Source: Anaerotruncus massiliensis (ex Togo et al. 2026) (lineage in GTDB: Bacteria; Bacillota; Clostridia; Oscillospirales; Ruminococcaceae). From it: a DNA stretch of 64,000 nucleotides. The DNA lies in the NCBI RefSeq assembly GCF_900199635.1, contig NZ_LT962687.1, positions 1,597,501 to 1,661,500 of the forward strand, given 5' to 3'. The notes under the pieces were generated by a model. It did no database searches, had not been told where the DNA came from, and saw only the letters and a program-made list of their open reading frames with translations. Positions 51,511-59,848 of the stretch are shown in pieces (the stretch's first letter is position 1; every line of letters starts with the position of its first letter). A program made the translations under genes and the position numbers.

Positions 51511-52992
51511 TTATTTGTGATAGAGCTTTTTGGTCTGGTACTGCGGTTCGCAGGTGAGGTTGAGCCCCAGCTTGCGGAAGGTGTCCCCGTCCACGTGGGA
51601 GAGGATGACCGTCGAGTGCGCCTCGCAGCCGCGCAGCTTCTGGAGCTGGCGCATCGCGAGCTCCGCCGTCGGGTTGGTCGCCGCGCAGATCGACAGCGCG
51701 ACGAGGATCTCGTCGGTGTGGAGCCGCGGGTTGTGGTTGCCGAGGTGCTTGGTCTTGAGGTTCTGGATCGGCTCGATGATGATCGGCGAAATCAGGTGGA
51801 TGTCGTGCTGGATGCCGCCGAGCGCCTTGAGGGCGTTGAGCAGCACCGCCGCCGACGCGCCGAGCAGGGCCGAGGTCTTGCCCGTGACGATGCGGCCGTC
51901 CGCGAGCTGGATGGAGGCGGCGGGCATCCCCGTCTCCTCCGCCTTTTTCAGCGCCGGAGCGATCACCGGGCGGTCGGAGGTCGACACCCCCGCCTGGTTC
52001 ATGAGCAGCTCCACCTTGTAGACCATGTCCGCGTCGGCGAGGCCCTGGCGCTGCTCGCAGAGCACGCTGTAATAGCGGCGGATGATCTCCTGCCGGGCGG
52101 CCGCGCAGACCACCCCGTCGTCGGTGATGCAGCTACCCACCATGTTGACGCCCATGTCCGTCGGGGATTTGTAGGGGGAGACGCCCGCGAGCTTCTCGAA
52201 GATCGACCGGAGGACGGGGAACACCTCCACGTCGCGGTTGTAGTTGACCGTGGTGACCCCGTAAGCCTCGAGGTGGAAGGGGTCGATCATATTGACGTCG
52301 TTGAGGTCGGCGGTCGCCGCCTCGTAGGCGAGGTTGACCGGATGCTTGAGCGGCAGGTTCCAGATCGGGAAGGTCTCAAACTTCGCGTAACCGGCCTTCA
52401 CGCCGCGCTTGTATTCGTGGTAGAGCTGGGAGAGGCAGGTCGCCATTTTCCCGCTGCCCGGGCCGGGCGCGGTGACGACCACGAGCGAACGGCTCGTTTC
52501 GATGTATTCGTTTTTGCCGTAGCCCTCGTCGCTGACGATGAGGGGCACGTTGGAGGGATAGCCCGCGATCGGATAGTGTCGGTAGACCTTGACGCCGAGG
52601 CTCTCCATCCGCTTCTGGAAGGCGTCGGCCGCGGGCTGGGCGCTGTACTGGGAGATCACCACGCTGCCCACGTAGAGTCCGATGCTGCGGAACGCGTCGA
52701 TCAGGCGGAGCACGTCGAGGTCGTAGGTGATGCCCAGGTCACCGCGCAGCTTGTTCTTTTCGATGTCCGAGGCGTTGATGACGATGACGATCTCCACCTC
52801 GTCCTTGAGCTCGAGCAGCATTTTCACCTTGCTGTCCGGCCGGAAGCCCGGCAGCACGCGGGACGCGTGGTAGTCGTCGAACAGCTTGCCGCCGAATTCG
52901 AGGTACAGCTTGCCGCCGAACTGCGCGATCCGTTCGAGGATGCGCTCCGACTGTGTGCGCAGGTATTTTTCGTTGTCAAAACCCAGCTCCAT
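51511..52992 (-). CDS. DUF1846 (UPF0371) family protein
   Basis: 493-residue protein of the conserved family DUF1846, whose biochemical role is unknown to me. It begins MELGFDNEKYLRTQSERILE. The middle has a P-loop-like VVTAPGPGSGKMATCLSQ near residue 180 and the block VNMVGSCITDDGVVCAA. The family start and GGAG before ATG 52992 fix the N-terminus. It is transcribed alone, divergently from the fused oxidoreductase genes, and has its own promoter and terminator. Confidence 0.9.
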   Translation of the reverse strand: MELGFDNEKYLRTQSERILERIAQFGGKLYLEFGGKLFDDYHASRVLPGFRPDSKVKMLLELKDEVEIVIVINASDIEKNKLRGDLGITYDLDVLRLIDAFRSIGLYVGSVVISQYSAQPAADAFQKRMESLGVKVYRHYPIAGYPSNVPLIVSDEGYGKNEYIETSRSLVVVTAPGPGSGKMATCLSQLYHEYKRGVKAGYAKFETFPIWNLPLKHPVNLAYEAATADLNDVNMIDPFHLEAYGVTTVNYNRDVEVFPVLRSIFEKLAGVSPYKSPTDMGVNMVGSCITDDGVVCAAARQEIIRRYYSVLCEQRQGLADADMVYKVELLMNQAGVSTSDRPVIAPALKKAEETGMPAASIQLADGRIVTGKTSALLGASAAVLLNALKALGGIQHDIHLISPIIIEPIQNLKTKHLGNHNPRLHTDEILVALSICAATNPTAELAMRQLQKLRGCEAHSTVILSHVDGDTFRKLGLNLTCEPQYQTKKLYHK

Positions 52993-53026
52993 AAATCTCC
53001 AACCTCCACAAAACTTACCGCTCTCC

Positions 53027-53055
53027 ATTATACTCAATTCCCGGGGATTTTACAA
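53027..53055 (-). promoter_or_regulatory. Promoter of the DUF1846 gene
   Basis: TTGTAA (53050-53055), 17 bases and a perfect TATAAT (53027-53032) on the minus strand, 35 bases before the gene. I could not find a convincing promoter for the divergent oxidoreductase in the rest of this gap. Confidence 0.75.
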
Positions 53056-53175
53056 GAAAGTTCGCCAATTTTTCTGTATTTTCATCCCGCGGCGGGGATT
53101 CCTTCCCCACCGATACATACTTTCGGGAAAGAGGCAAATAATGTAACCATCCCTGCAAACGAATGGAGTGAGCAA

Positions 53176-54270
53176 ATGAACGAAAAGACGGTTCTTCCAG
53201 TCAAAAACGACTACGGCTATTACGAGATCCGGCTGGAAAGCATCGGCGGGCTGGGCGCCAACCTCTGCGGAAAGATGCTCGGCGAGCTCGGCGCGGTCTA
53301 TCTGGGGCTCAATTCCGCGTCCTTTTCGAGCTACGGCTCGGAAAAACGCGGTTCCCCCGTCAAGGCCTTCATCCGCTGGTGCGAGCAGGACATGGACCTG
53401 CGCGTCAACAGCCCCATCGAATCCCCCCACATCCTCGGGCTCTTCCACGAGGCGATGGCGGGCAAGCTGCCGGTGACGGCGGGCGTCACCGAGGAGACGC
53501 GCGTGATCGTCAATACCGGCGCCTCCCCCGACGAAATGCGCGAGCGGCTCAAGCTGCACGCCGGCGAGCTCACCTGCGTCGACGCGCAGAAGATCGCCAT
53601 GGACTGCAAGTCGCGCGTCAACATGGTCATGCTCGGCGCGATCGTCAGGGCCTCCGGCTTCATCCCGCTCGACGCGGCGCTCTCCCTCGCGCGCGAGACG
53701 ATCGGCAAAAAGTACCCCGCCCTCTGCGAGCAGAACCTCGAGGGCATCCGCCGCGGCTACGCCGAGGGCGTCTCCCGCCAGTTCTCCGACGACGGCCGCT
53801 TCCCCGCCGTCCCCTACACCGAGGCACGAGACAAATGGGGCTACCGGAACGCGCCGCTCGGCGGCGTGAACCCCCGGTTCGGCAGTTCCGTGTCCAACGA
53901 CCTGTCCGCCTCCCGCGAGGGGTATATCCCCCTCTTCATCCAGGAGAAGTGCATCAACTGCGGGCTGTGCGACACCACCTGCCCCGACATGGTCTTCCAG
54001 TTCCGGCCCGGCGAGTACAAGGGCCGCAAGGCGATGGTCAACACTGGGCTCGACTACCACCACTGCAAGGGCTGCCTGCGGTGCGTCGACGTCTGCCCGA
54101 CCGAGGCGCTCGTCGCCGGGCTCGAGCGCGAGCATCCGGACAAGAAGTGGTTCGTCCGCAACAAGGACCTCATCGTCGACCAGATGGAGTTCGAGGACGC
54201 GGGGCCCAACTCGTGGGTGACGAGCGAGAGCTTCCTCAATGAAAAACGTGTGGACGGAGGGGTTGTGTGA
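53176..54270 (+). CDS. 2-oxoacid:acceptor oxidoreductase, fused gamma-delta (ferredoxin) subunit
   Basis: 364-residue fusion. Residues 1-190 are the gamma domain (IRLESIGGLGANLCGKMLGE, SFSSYGSEKRGSPVKAFIRW). A linker leads to a ferredoxin-like delta domain at about 265-335 with two motifs, CINCGLCDTTCP and CKGCLRCVDVCP. It ends with its stop overlapping the alpha-beta fusion start (TGATG). The two genes together encode all four domains of a pyruvate-synthase-like enzyme. GGAGTGA precedes ATG 53176. Pyruvate is the likely substrate, but this is inferred. Confidence 0.9.
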   Translation: MNEKTVLPVKNDYGYYEIRLESIGGLGANLCGKMLGELGAVYLGLNSASFSSYGSEKRGSPVKAFIRWCEQDMDLRVNSPIESPHILGLFHEAMAGKLPVTAGVTEETRVIVNTGASPDEMRERLKLHAGELTCVDAQKIAMDCKSRVNMVMLGAIVRASGFIPLDAALSLARETIGKKYPALCEQNLEGIRRGYAEGVSRQFSDDGRFPAVPYTEARDKWGYRNAPLGGVNPRFGSSVSNDLSASREGYIPLFIQEKCINCGLCDTTCPDMVFQFRPGEYKGRKAMVNTGLDYHHCKGCLRCVDVCPTEALVAGLEREHPDKKWFVRNKDLIVDQMEFEDAGPNSWVTSESFLNEKRVDGGVV

Positions 54271-56489
54271 TGAAAAAACAGCGGGTGCTTTTCGACAGCG
54301 GTAACGAACTGGCGGCCTACGCCGCCAAGCAGATCAACTACCATGTGATGGGCTACTACCCCATCACCCCCTCCACCCAGATCGCCGAATTCCTCGACCA
54401 GATGAAGGCGGACGGCGAGCACGACATCTCGCTGATCGCCGCCGAGGGCGAGCACAGCGCCGCCGGCATCTGCTACGGCGCGTCGACGGGCGGCGGGCGC
54501 GTCTTCAACGCGACCTCCGCCAACGGCCTGCTCTACGCGCTCGAGGAGCTGCCCGTCCAGTCGGGCACGCGCTTCCCGATGGTCATGAACGTCGCCTGCC
54601 GCACCGTCTCGGGGCCGTTGTCGATCAAGGGGGACCACAGCGACATCATGTATACCCTCAACACCGGCTGGGTCATCCTCTTCGCCAACTCCCCGCAGGC
54701 GGTCTACGACTTCAACATCTGCGCGCTGAAGCTCGCCGAGCGGGTGAAGCTGCCCGTCATCGTCGCGTTCGACGGGTTCTTCACGAGCCACCAGAAGCGC
54801 CGCTGCGAGGTGTTCGAGGAGGATTCCGACGTGCAGGCGTTCGTCGGGAAATACGACGCGCCCTACAGCGCCCTCGACCTCGCGCATCCCGTCTCGATCG
54901 GCTCCTATATGAACGAGCCGGACATCATCAACAACAAGTTCCAGCTCCACCTCGCGATGGAGCAGGCGCGCGAGGCGATTCCCGAGATCTTCGCGGAATA
55001 TGAAAAGCTCTCCGGCCGTGCCTATTGCCGAACCGAAAGCTACCTCGCGGACGACGCGGAGGTGCTGCTCTTCCTGCTCGGCTCGAGCTACCACACCGCC
55101 AAGGTCGCGGCCGACCGCTTCCGCGCGCAGGGCAAAAAGGTGGGCGTCTTCACGACCAACGTGCTGCGCCCCTTCCCCGGCGAGGAGCTCGCCGCGATCT
55201 GTAAAAACGCCAAAACCGTGCTCGTCGGCGACCGGCAGGACAGCTACGGCGCAGAAGGCGGCAACATGAGCCTCGAAATCCGCGCCGCGCTCCAGCGCGC
55301 GGGCGTTTCCGCGCGGGTGCTCAGCCGCGTCTACGGCCTCGGGGGGCTCGACTTCTACGTCGAGGACGCCGAGCGGATGATCGAAAGCTGCTATGATGCG
55401 AAAGCCCCCGCCTTCGACTATCTCGGCAGCTATCCGGGCGAGCAGGTGGACAACCAGCAGTATTTCGCGCCGATCACCGGGGAGGCCGCCTCCCCCGGGC
55501 TCACCACCTGCGTCTTTGAGGACGGCAAGGCCGTCGTCAGGGGCGGCCGCGTCAACGAGACGACCGCCATGCCCAAGCGCCTCGCCCCCGGCCACGGCGC
55601 CTGCCCCGGCTGCGGCATCCCCGTCAACGTGAACCTCCTGCTGCGCGGCATCGAGGGCAACGTCGTGCTGCTCTTCCAGACCGGCTGCGGCATGGTCGTC
55701 ACGACCGCCTACCCCAAGACCTCCTTCCGCGTCCCCTACGTGCACAACCTCTTCCAGAACGGCGCGGCGACCCTCGCCGGGCTCGTCGAGATGTGCCGCC
55801 AGCGGCAGAAGCGGGGCGAGCTGCCCGAGGGGGAGATCACCTTCGTCATGGTGAGCGGCGACGGCGGCATGGACATCGGCATGGGCTCCGCCATCGGCAC
55901 CGCGCTGCGCAACAATCACCTCATCCTCTTCGAGTACGACAACGGCGGCTATATGAATACCGGCTATCAGCTCTCCTACTCGACGCCGATGGGCGCAAAG
56001 AGCTCGACCTCCCACGTCGGCCCCAACCAGTACGGCAAAAACTTCTTCCACAAGGACACGCCGATGATCATGGCGGCCACCAACATCCCCTATGTCGCGA
56101 CGGTCGCCGAATGCAACCCGGCCGACTTCCTCAAGAAGGCCGCGAAGGCGAAGGCCTACGCCGCCGAGCACGGCATGGCCTACCTCAAGGCGCTCTCCGC
56201 CTGCCCGCTCAACTGGGGCGACAAGCCGAACACCGAACGCCGTGTCATCCAGGCGGGCGTCGACTGCTGTTATTTCCCCCTCTACGAGGTCGAGCGCGGC
56301 ATCACCAAAATCACCTACGACCCCGAGGCGGCCGGCAAGAAGCTCCCCGCCGCCGACTGGCTGGGGATGATGGGGCGCACCAAACACCTCATGAACGAGC
56401 GGTACGCCGACGTCGTGCAGGCCATCCAGAACGAGATCGACCACCGCTGGCTGCGCCTCAAGGCGCGCAACGACTGTGAACTGCTCTAG
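54270..56489 (+). CDS. 2-oxoacid:acceptor oxidoreductase, fused alpha-beta subunit
   Basis: 739-residue fusion. Residues 1-400 are the alpha part (YYPITPSTQIAEFLDQMK, AEGEHSAAGICYGASTGGG, TTNVLRPFPGEEL). Residues 440-739 are the TPP-binding beta part (GHGACPGCGIPVNVNLLL, SGDGGMDIGMGSAIGTAL, YDNGGYMNTGYQLSYSTP). All four Fe-S/TPP modules needed for CoA-dependent oxidative decarboxylation exist across this gene and its partner. The beta part resembles PorB, so pyruvate synthase is the best guess. ATG 54270 is preceded by GGAGGGG. Confidence 0.9.
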   Translation: MKKQRVLFDSGNELAAYAAKQINYHVMGYYPITPSTQIAEFLDQMKADGEHDISLIAAEGEHSAAGICYGASTGGGRVFNATSANGLLYALEELPVQSGTRFPMVMNVACRTVSGPLSIKGDHSDIMYTLNTGWVILFANSPQAVYDFNICALKLAERVKLPVIVAFDGFFTSHQKRRCEVFEEDSDVQAFVGKYDAPYSALDLAHPVSIGSYMNEPDIINNKFQLHLAMEQAREAIPEIFAEYEKLSGRAYCRTESYLADDAEVLLFLLGSSYHTAKVAADRFRAQGKKVGVFTTNVLRPFPGEELAAICKNAKTVLVGDRQDSYGAEGGNMSLEIRAALQRAGVSARVLSRVYGLGGLDFYVEDAERMIESCYDAKAPAFDYLGSYPGEQVDNQQYFAPITGEAASPGLTTCVFEDGKAVVRGGRVNETTAMPKRLAPGHGACPGCGIPVNVNLLLRGIEGNVVLLFQTGCGMVVTTAYPKTSFRVPYVHNLFQNGAATLAGLVEMCRQRQKRGELPEGEITFVMVSGDGGMDIGMGSAIGTALRNNHLILFEYDNGGYMNTGYQLSYSTPMGAKSSTSHVGPNQYGKNFFHKDTPMIMAATNIPYVATVAECNPADFLKKAAKAKAYAAEHGMAYLKALSACPLNWGDKPNTERRVIQAGVDCCYFPLYEVERGITKITYDPEAAGKKLPAADWLGMMGRTKHLMNERYADVVQAIQNEIDHRWLRLKARNDCELL

Positions 56490-56506
56490 TTTCTACCAAT
56501 CGCACG

Positions 56507-56536
56507 AAGGGCGGCGGGTTTCCCGCCGCCCTTTTT
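56507..56536 (+). terminator. Terminator of the fused oxidoreductase genes
   Basis: A 12-bp stem (AAGGGCGGCGGG / CCCGCCGCCCTT) with TTT loop and a T-run, 18 bases after the alpha-beta gene. Confidence 0.92.
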
Positions 56537-56733
56537 GTGCAGTTTTGCCATGCCGCTTTCCGGGTGCGGCCGCGGCGTCTGAATTCCCGTGAGATTCCAC
56601 AAATTTGTCATATATGAACACGCCGAAGAAGTGCGGTTTTCACAGTCCCGCCGGGACGGCGCGGCATTGCCGCGCCGTTTCCCTTTTGCGGCAGCCTGCG
56701 GTATGATGGAACCAGTGAATAGGAGGCGGAGGC

Positions 56734-57582
56734 ATGGCGGTTCCAAAGGTGGCGGCGATCCACGATCTTTCCGGGCTGGGGAAATGCTCGCTGACGGCGG
56801 CGGTCCCCGTTTTATCCGCGATGGGGGTGCAGGCGTGTCCCCTGCCCACGGCGGTGCTCAGCAACCAGACGGGCTTTCCCAGCTACGCATGCGTCGACCT
56901 GTCGCGGCACCTCGACGCCTTCACCCGGGAGTGGGAAAAGCGCGGCGTCCGTTTCGACGGCGTCTACACCGGCTTTCTCTGCGGAGCGCGGCAGGTCCGG
57001 ATGGTCGAGCGGTTTCTCGACCGGTTCTACCTGTCCGGGACGCTGCTGCTCGTCGACCCGGTGCTCGGCGACAACGGCAAGCTCTACCCCGTCTTCGGCA
57101 GGACGATGTGCGACTCCCTCAAATCCCTTGTCGCGCGCGCCGACGTCATCACCCCCAACCTCACCGAGGCCTGCATCCTGGCGGACGGCGACTATGCGTC
57201 CGTCGCGCGGGCGCAAAGCCTCGAGCCGGTGTGGGAGCTGGCCGAGCGGCTCGCCGGCATGGGGCCGCGCACGGTGATCGTCACCGGCGTGCACCGGGGG
57301 GATTTGATCTGCAACGCGGGCTTCGACGCGCGGACGGGCAGGCGCTTCTCGGTGGGCAACCGCAGCGTCGGCAGCGGACGCAGCTTTTCGGGCACCGGGG
57401 ACCTGCTTGCCTCGGTTCTCTGCGGCGGGCTGGTGCGCGGCGAAACGGCGGAGGCCGCGCTGGAAAAGGCGGCCCGCCTGCTCGAGGCCGCGATCTCCGA
57501 CGCGGAGGCCGACGGCACCGATCCCAACGAAGGCGTCCCCTTTGAAAACCATCTCGACCTGCTGATCGGAAAGGAAGGATAA
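56734..57582 (+). CDS. Pyridoxamine/pyridoxal kinase, ribokinase family
   Basis: Phosphorylates B6 vitamers to the 5'-phosphates. 282 residues with the PdxK/PdxY-type N-terminus AAIHDLSGLGKCSLTAAVPV and LPTAVLSNQTGFPS. The anion-hole/catalytic motif is FSGTGDLLASVLCGG. VDPVLGDNGKLYPVF is characteristic. AGGAGG lies before the ATG. It is first in a three-gene cluster with an ECF S component and a radical SAM gene, 3 bases apart. I saw no convincing promoter in the 190-base gap upstream. Confidence 0.93.
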   Translation: MAVPKVAAIHDLSGLGKCSLTAAVPVLSAMGVQACPLPTAVLSNQTGFPSYACVDLSRHLDAFTREWEKRGVRFDGVYTGFLCGARQVRMVERFLDRFYLSGTLLLVDPVLGDNGKLYPVFGRTMCDSLKSLVARADVITPNLTEACILADGDYASVARAQSLEPVWELAERLAGMGPRTVIVTGVHRGDLICNAGFDARTGRRFSVGNRSVGSGRSFSGTGDLLASVLCGGLVRGETAEAALEKAARLLEAAISDAEADGTDPNEGVPFENHLDLLIGKEG

Positions 57583-57585
57583 ACG

Positions 57586-58134
57586 ATGACAAGTCCGAAT
57601 TCGGCGGCCCTGAGCCGCAGATCCTATAAGCTGCTGACAGCCAGCGCGATGTTCGCGGCGATGATCACGCTGACCACTGCCTACCTCTTCCACATTCCCG
57701 TCGGCGTCAACGGCGGCTACATCCACTTCGGCGACGCCTTCATCTATCTGGCGGCCGGCCTGCTCCCGATGCCCTACGCCTGCGCGGCGGCGGCGATCGG
57801 CGGGGGGCTCGCGGATTTCGTCTCGGGCGTCCCGGTCTGGATGATCCCCACGATGATCATCAAGCCCCTCACCGCCGTCTGGTTCACGGCGAAATCCCCA
57901 AAGCTCCTCTGCGGGCGCAACCTGCTCGCCCTGCTGCTCGCGGGGATCGTCTCCAACGCCGGCTATTACGTCGCCGAGGCCCTCTTCTCGGGCAACTGGC
58001 TCGCGCCGCTCGTCACCCTGTGGGGGGGCGTCGTCCAGTCGGGCGGAAGCGCGGTCGTCTTCCTGCTCGCGGCGTTCGCGCTCGACAGGTTGAATGTGAA
58101 AGAACAGCTTGGGCTTTACAGGGGGAACGAGTGA
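57586..58134 (+). CDS. ECF transporter S component, probably for a B6 vitamer
   Basis: 182-residue membrane protein with about six helices, of the ECF S-component type (TIGR04002-like). Characteristic are the N-terminal ITLTTAYLFHIPVGVNGGYI, IHFGDAFIYLAAGLLP and GGGLADFVSG. Such proteins bind a vitamin and use a shared energising module. The pyridoxamine kinase 3 bases upstream suggests a pyridoxine-type substrate, but that is inference from context. Its stop overlaps the radical SAM start. Confidence 0.85.
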   Translation: MTSPNSAALSRRSYKLLTASAMFAAMITLTTAYLFHIPVGVNGGYIHFGDAFIYLAAGLLPMPYACAAAAIGGGLADFVSGVPVWMIPTMIIKPLTAVWFTAKSPKLLCGRNLLALLLAGIVSNAGYYVAEALFSGNWLAPLVTLWGGVVQSGGSAVVFLLAAFALDRLNVKEQLGLYRGNE

Positions 58135-58736
58135 TGGAAGATATCCTTTATGTATACGGCGACAGCCTCTACGTCAACCTGACCAACAAATGCCCCTGCC
58201 GCTGCACCTTCTGCATCCGCTCCCAAAAGGAGGGGCTCGGCACGGCCGAAAGCCTCTGGCTCGACCACGACCCCACCGCCGAAGAGGTCCTCGCGGCCTT
58301 TGGGGATTACGACCTCTCCGCCTATCAGGAGGTCATCTTCTGCGGGTACGGCGAGCCGATGTGCGCGCTCGACACCCTGCTCGCCGTCTGCCGGTACCTG
58401 CGCGGCGTGGGCGGCGTGAAGATCCGCGTCAACACGAACGGCCTGGGCGACCTCATCCACGGCAAACCCACCGCCCCCCTGCTTGAGGGGCTCGTGGACG
58501 CCGTATCGGTCAGCCTCAACACCTCCGACGCGGAAAAATACAACGCCGTCTGCCGCCCCTCCTTCGGGCCCGCGGCCTACGACGCGATGCTACAGTTCGC
58601 CGTGGACTGCAAGCGGTACGTCCCAGCCGTCAAATTTTCGATCGTCGACGTCATCCCCCCCGACGAGATCGAAATCTGCAAGCAGACGGCCGCGCGGCTG
58701 GGCATCCCGCTGCGCATCCGGCATTTTTCCGACTAG
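58134..58736 (+). CDS. TatD-associated-type small radical SAM protein
   Basis: 200-residue minimal radical SAM protein. The cluster motif is CPCRCTFC near residue 20, in LYVNLTNKCPCRCTFCIRSQ, followed by EVIFCGYGEPMCALD and VSVSLNTSDAEKYN. It resembles the family named tatD-linked radical SAM, although no tatD gene is here. The length and lack of extra domains suggest an activase-like or small-molecule enzyme. ATG overlaps the upstream stop (TGATG), so it is in the B6 cluster operon. The function is unknown. Confidence 0.85.
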   Translation: MEDILYVYGDSLYVNLTNKCPCRCTFCIRSQKEGLGTAESLWLDHDPTAEEVLAAFGDYDLSAYQEVIFCGYGEPMCALDTLLAVCRYLRGVGGVKIRVNTNGLGDLIHGKPTAPLLEGLVDAVSVSLNTSDAEKYNAVCRPSFGPAAYDAMLQFAVDCKRYVPAVKFSIVDVIPPDEIEICKQTAARLGIPLRIRHFSD

Positions 58737-58744
58737 AAACGCAG

Positions 58745-58782
58745 AAAAAGGCGGCCTCCGGGAACCGGAGGCCGCCTTTTTT
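58745..58782. terminator. Terminator shared by the radical SAM gene and the 61-residue gene
   Basis: A 17-bp stem (core AGGCGGCCTCCGG / CCGGAGGCCGCCT) with GAA loop and T-runs on both strands. It serves the radical SAM gene (plus) and touches the stop of the small minus-strand gene. Confidence 0.93.
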
Positions 58783-58967
58783 CAGCGCCGGGTGTTCGGT
58801 CCGAGCGCTTCCTTCTTGACGTTGTGATGCTGGTTCTGGTTGGCCGCGTGATGGTTGCTCTCCGGCCGGATTCCTTCGTTCTGCGCCTCGACCCGCTCGG
58901 CGGGGCCGTCGGGCAGCTTTGCCTTCTTTGCCAACGGAGATTCCTCCCTCTCAGGATTTCTTTCCAT
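58782..58967 (-). CDS. Small hydrophilic protein ending KKEALGPNTRR
   Basis: 61-residue, strongly hydrophilic protein, rich in Asn, His, Glu and Lys and without hydrophobic core. The C-terminal KKEALGPNTRR recalls small clostridial proteins annotated CPC_1213 family; this is from memory and needs a search. GGAGG with 7-base spacing precedes the ATG, a strong translation signal. It lies downstream of the rubrerythrin gene, behind that gene's terminator. Unstructured proteins of this sort are sometimes spore-associated, but nothing here shows it. Confidence 0.65.
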   Translation of the reverse strand: MERNPEREESPLAKKAKLPDGPAERVEAQNEGIRPESNHHAANQNQHHNVKKEALGPNTRR

Positions 58968-58999
58968 TAGGATTCCTCCGCCGGCCCCGGATATACGAA

Positions 59000-59028
59000 T
59001 AAAAGCGGCGGGAATCCCGCCGCTTTTA
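59000..59028 (-). terminator. Terminator of the rubrerythrin gene
   Basis: A 13-bp stem (TAAAAGCGGCGGG / CCCGCCGCTTTTA) with a 3-base loop, 12 bases after the rubrerythrin stop, with TTTTATT on the minus strand. Confidence 0.9.
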
Positions 59029-59039
59029 TGTTTATGCCG

Positions 59040-59585
59040 TTACTTGAAATAGCGGTTGAGCAGGCCCTGGAAGCCGCAGCCGTGGCGCGCCTCGTCCTTG
59101 CACATCTCGTGGACGGTGTCGTGGATCGCGTCGAGACCGAGTTCCTTGGCGCGGGTGGCGAGCTTCTTCTTGCCCTCACAGGCGCCGTTCTCGGCGGCCA
59201 CGCGCAGCTCGAGGTTCTTCTTGGTGTCCGCGAAGACGACCTCGCCGAGCAGCTCGGCGAATTTCGCGGCGTGCTCCGCCTCTTCGTAGGCGGCCTTCTC
59301 ATAGTAGAGGCCGATCTCGGGGTAGCCCTCGCGGTGCGCCTGACGCGCCATCGCCAGATACATGCCGACCTCGGAGCACTCGCCGGTGAAGTTCATGCGC
59401 AGGCCCTCAACGATCTCCGGGTCCACGCCGGCCGCGACGCCGACACGGTGCTCATCGGCCCAAGTCAGGGAATCGGCCTTCTGCTCCTCGAACTTGGAAG
59501 CGGGCGCCTTGCACTGCGGGCAGAACTCCGGCGGGGTGTCCCCCTCATGAACATATCCACAAATGGTGCAAACAAACTTTTTCAT
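59040..59585 (-). CDS. Reverse rubrerythrin (N-terminal rubredoxin, C-terminal diiron)
   Basis: Peroxide-reducing enzyme of anaerobes, 181 residues. The rubredoxin-like iron site comes first: [10 protein letters not shown] and CPQCKAP. The diiron ferritin-like domain follows with [25 protein letters not shown] and [13 protein letters not shown]. This swapped order defines reverse rubrerythrin, known in Clostridium acetobutylicum as an oxygen/peroxide-detoxifying NADH-linked protein. ATG 59585 has AGGAGG eight bases upstream; ATG 59591 is too close to it. It has its own promoter overlapped by a palindrome. Confidence 0.95.
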   Translation of the reverse strand: MKKFVCTICGYVHEGDTPPEFCPQCKAPASKFEEQKADSLTWADEHRVGVAAGVDPEIVEGLRMNFTGECSEVGMYLAMARQAHREGYPEIGLYYEKAAYEEAEHAAKFAELLGEVVFADTKKNLELRVAAENGACEGKKKLATRAKELGLDAIHDTVHEMCKDEARHGCGFQGLLNRYFK

Positions 59586-59627
59586 CGTCATATCCTCCTG
59601 TCAATTTCGATTTCAAGTGCGGTTTTC

Positions 59628-59669
59628 TTAACCCTGGTTAACTATACCACAACAGTATAGTTAAGTCAA
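59628..59669 (-). promoter_or_regulatory. Rubrerythrin promoter overlapped by two palindromes
   Basis: On the minus strand TTGACT (59664-59669), 17 bases and TATAGT (59641-59646). A perfect inverted repeat TTAACTATAC-N7-GTATAGTTAA (59638-59664) covers the spacer and -10. A second one, TTAACC-CT-GGTTAA (59628-59641), covers the probable start point. A repressor bound here would block RNA polymerase. The sequence does not match the PerR or Rex consensus that I know. Confidence 0.85.
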
Positions 59670-59848
59670 GCCCTTTTGGAAAATTCCAGAGAAAATGATA
59701 ACAAATCTTTCTGAATATCTTTCCGTTTCCGTGTAAACTTTTTTCCAACCCGCCGGGGATTTTCTGCCATTGCCGATCATTGCATGGAATAAACCGTCCG
59801 AATTTCCGAATAATAAGAGTACACTAATTGAAAAGAGGTGAAATGACC

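Noticed and set aside
51490-53175. Extension of the gamma-delta gene to a 926-codon frame
   Set aside because: The N-terminal 560 codons are antisense to the DUF1846 gene; the real start with ribosome-binding site is 53176.
59638-59664. Assigning the rubrerythrin palindrome to PerR or Rex
   Set aside because: The half-site TTAACTATAC fits neither consensus as I know them, so I left the regulator unnamed.
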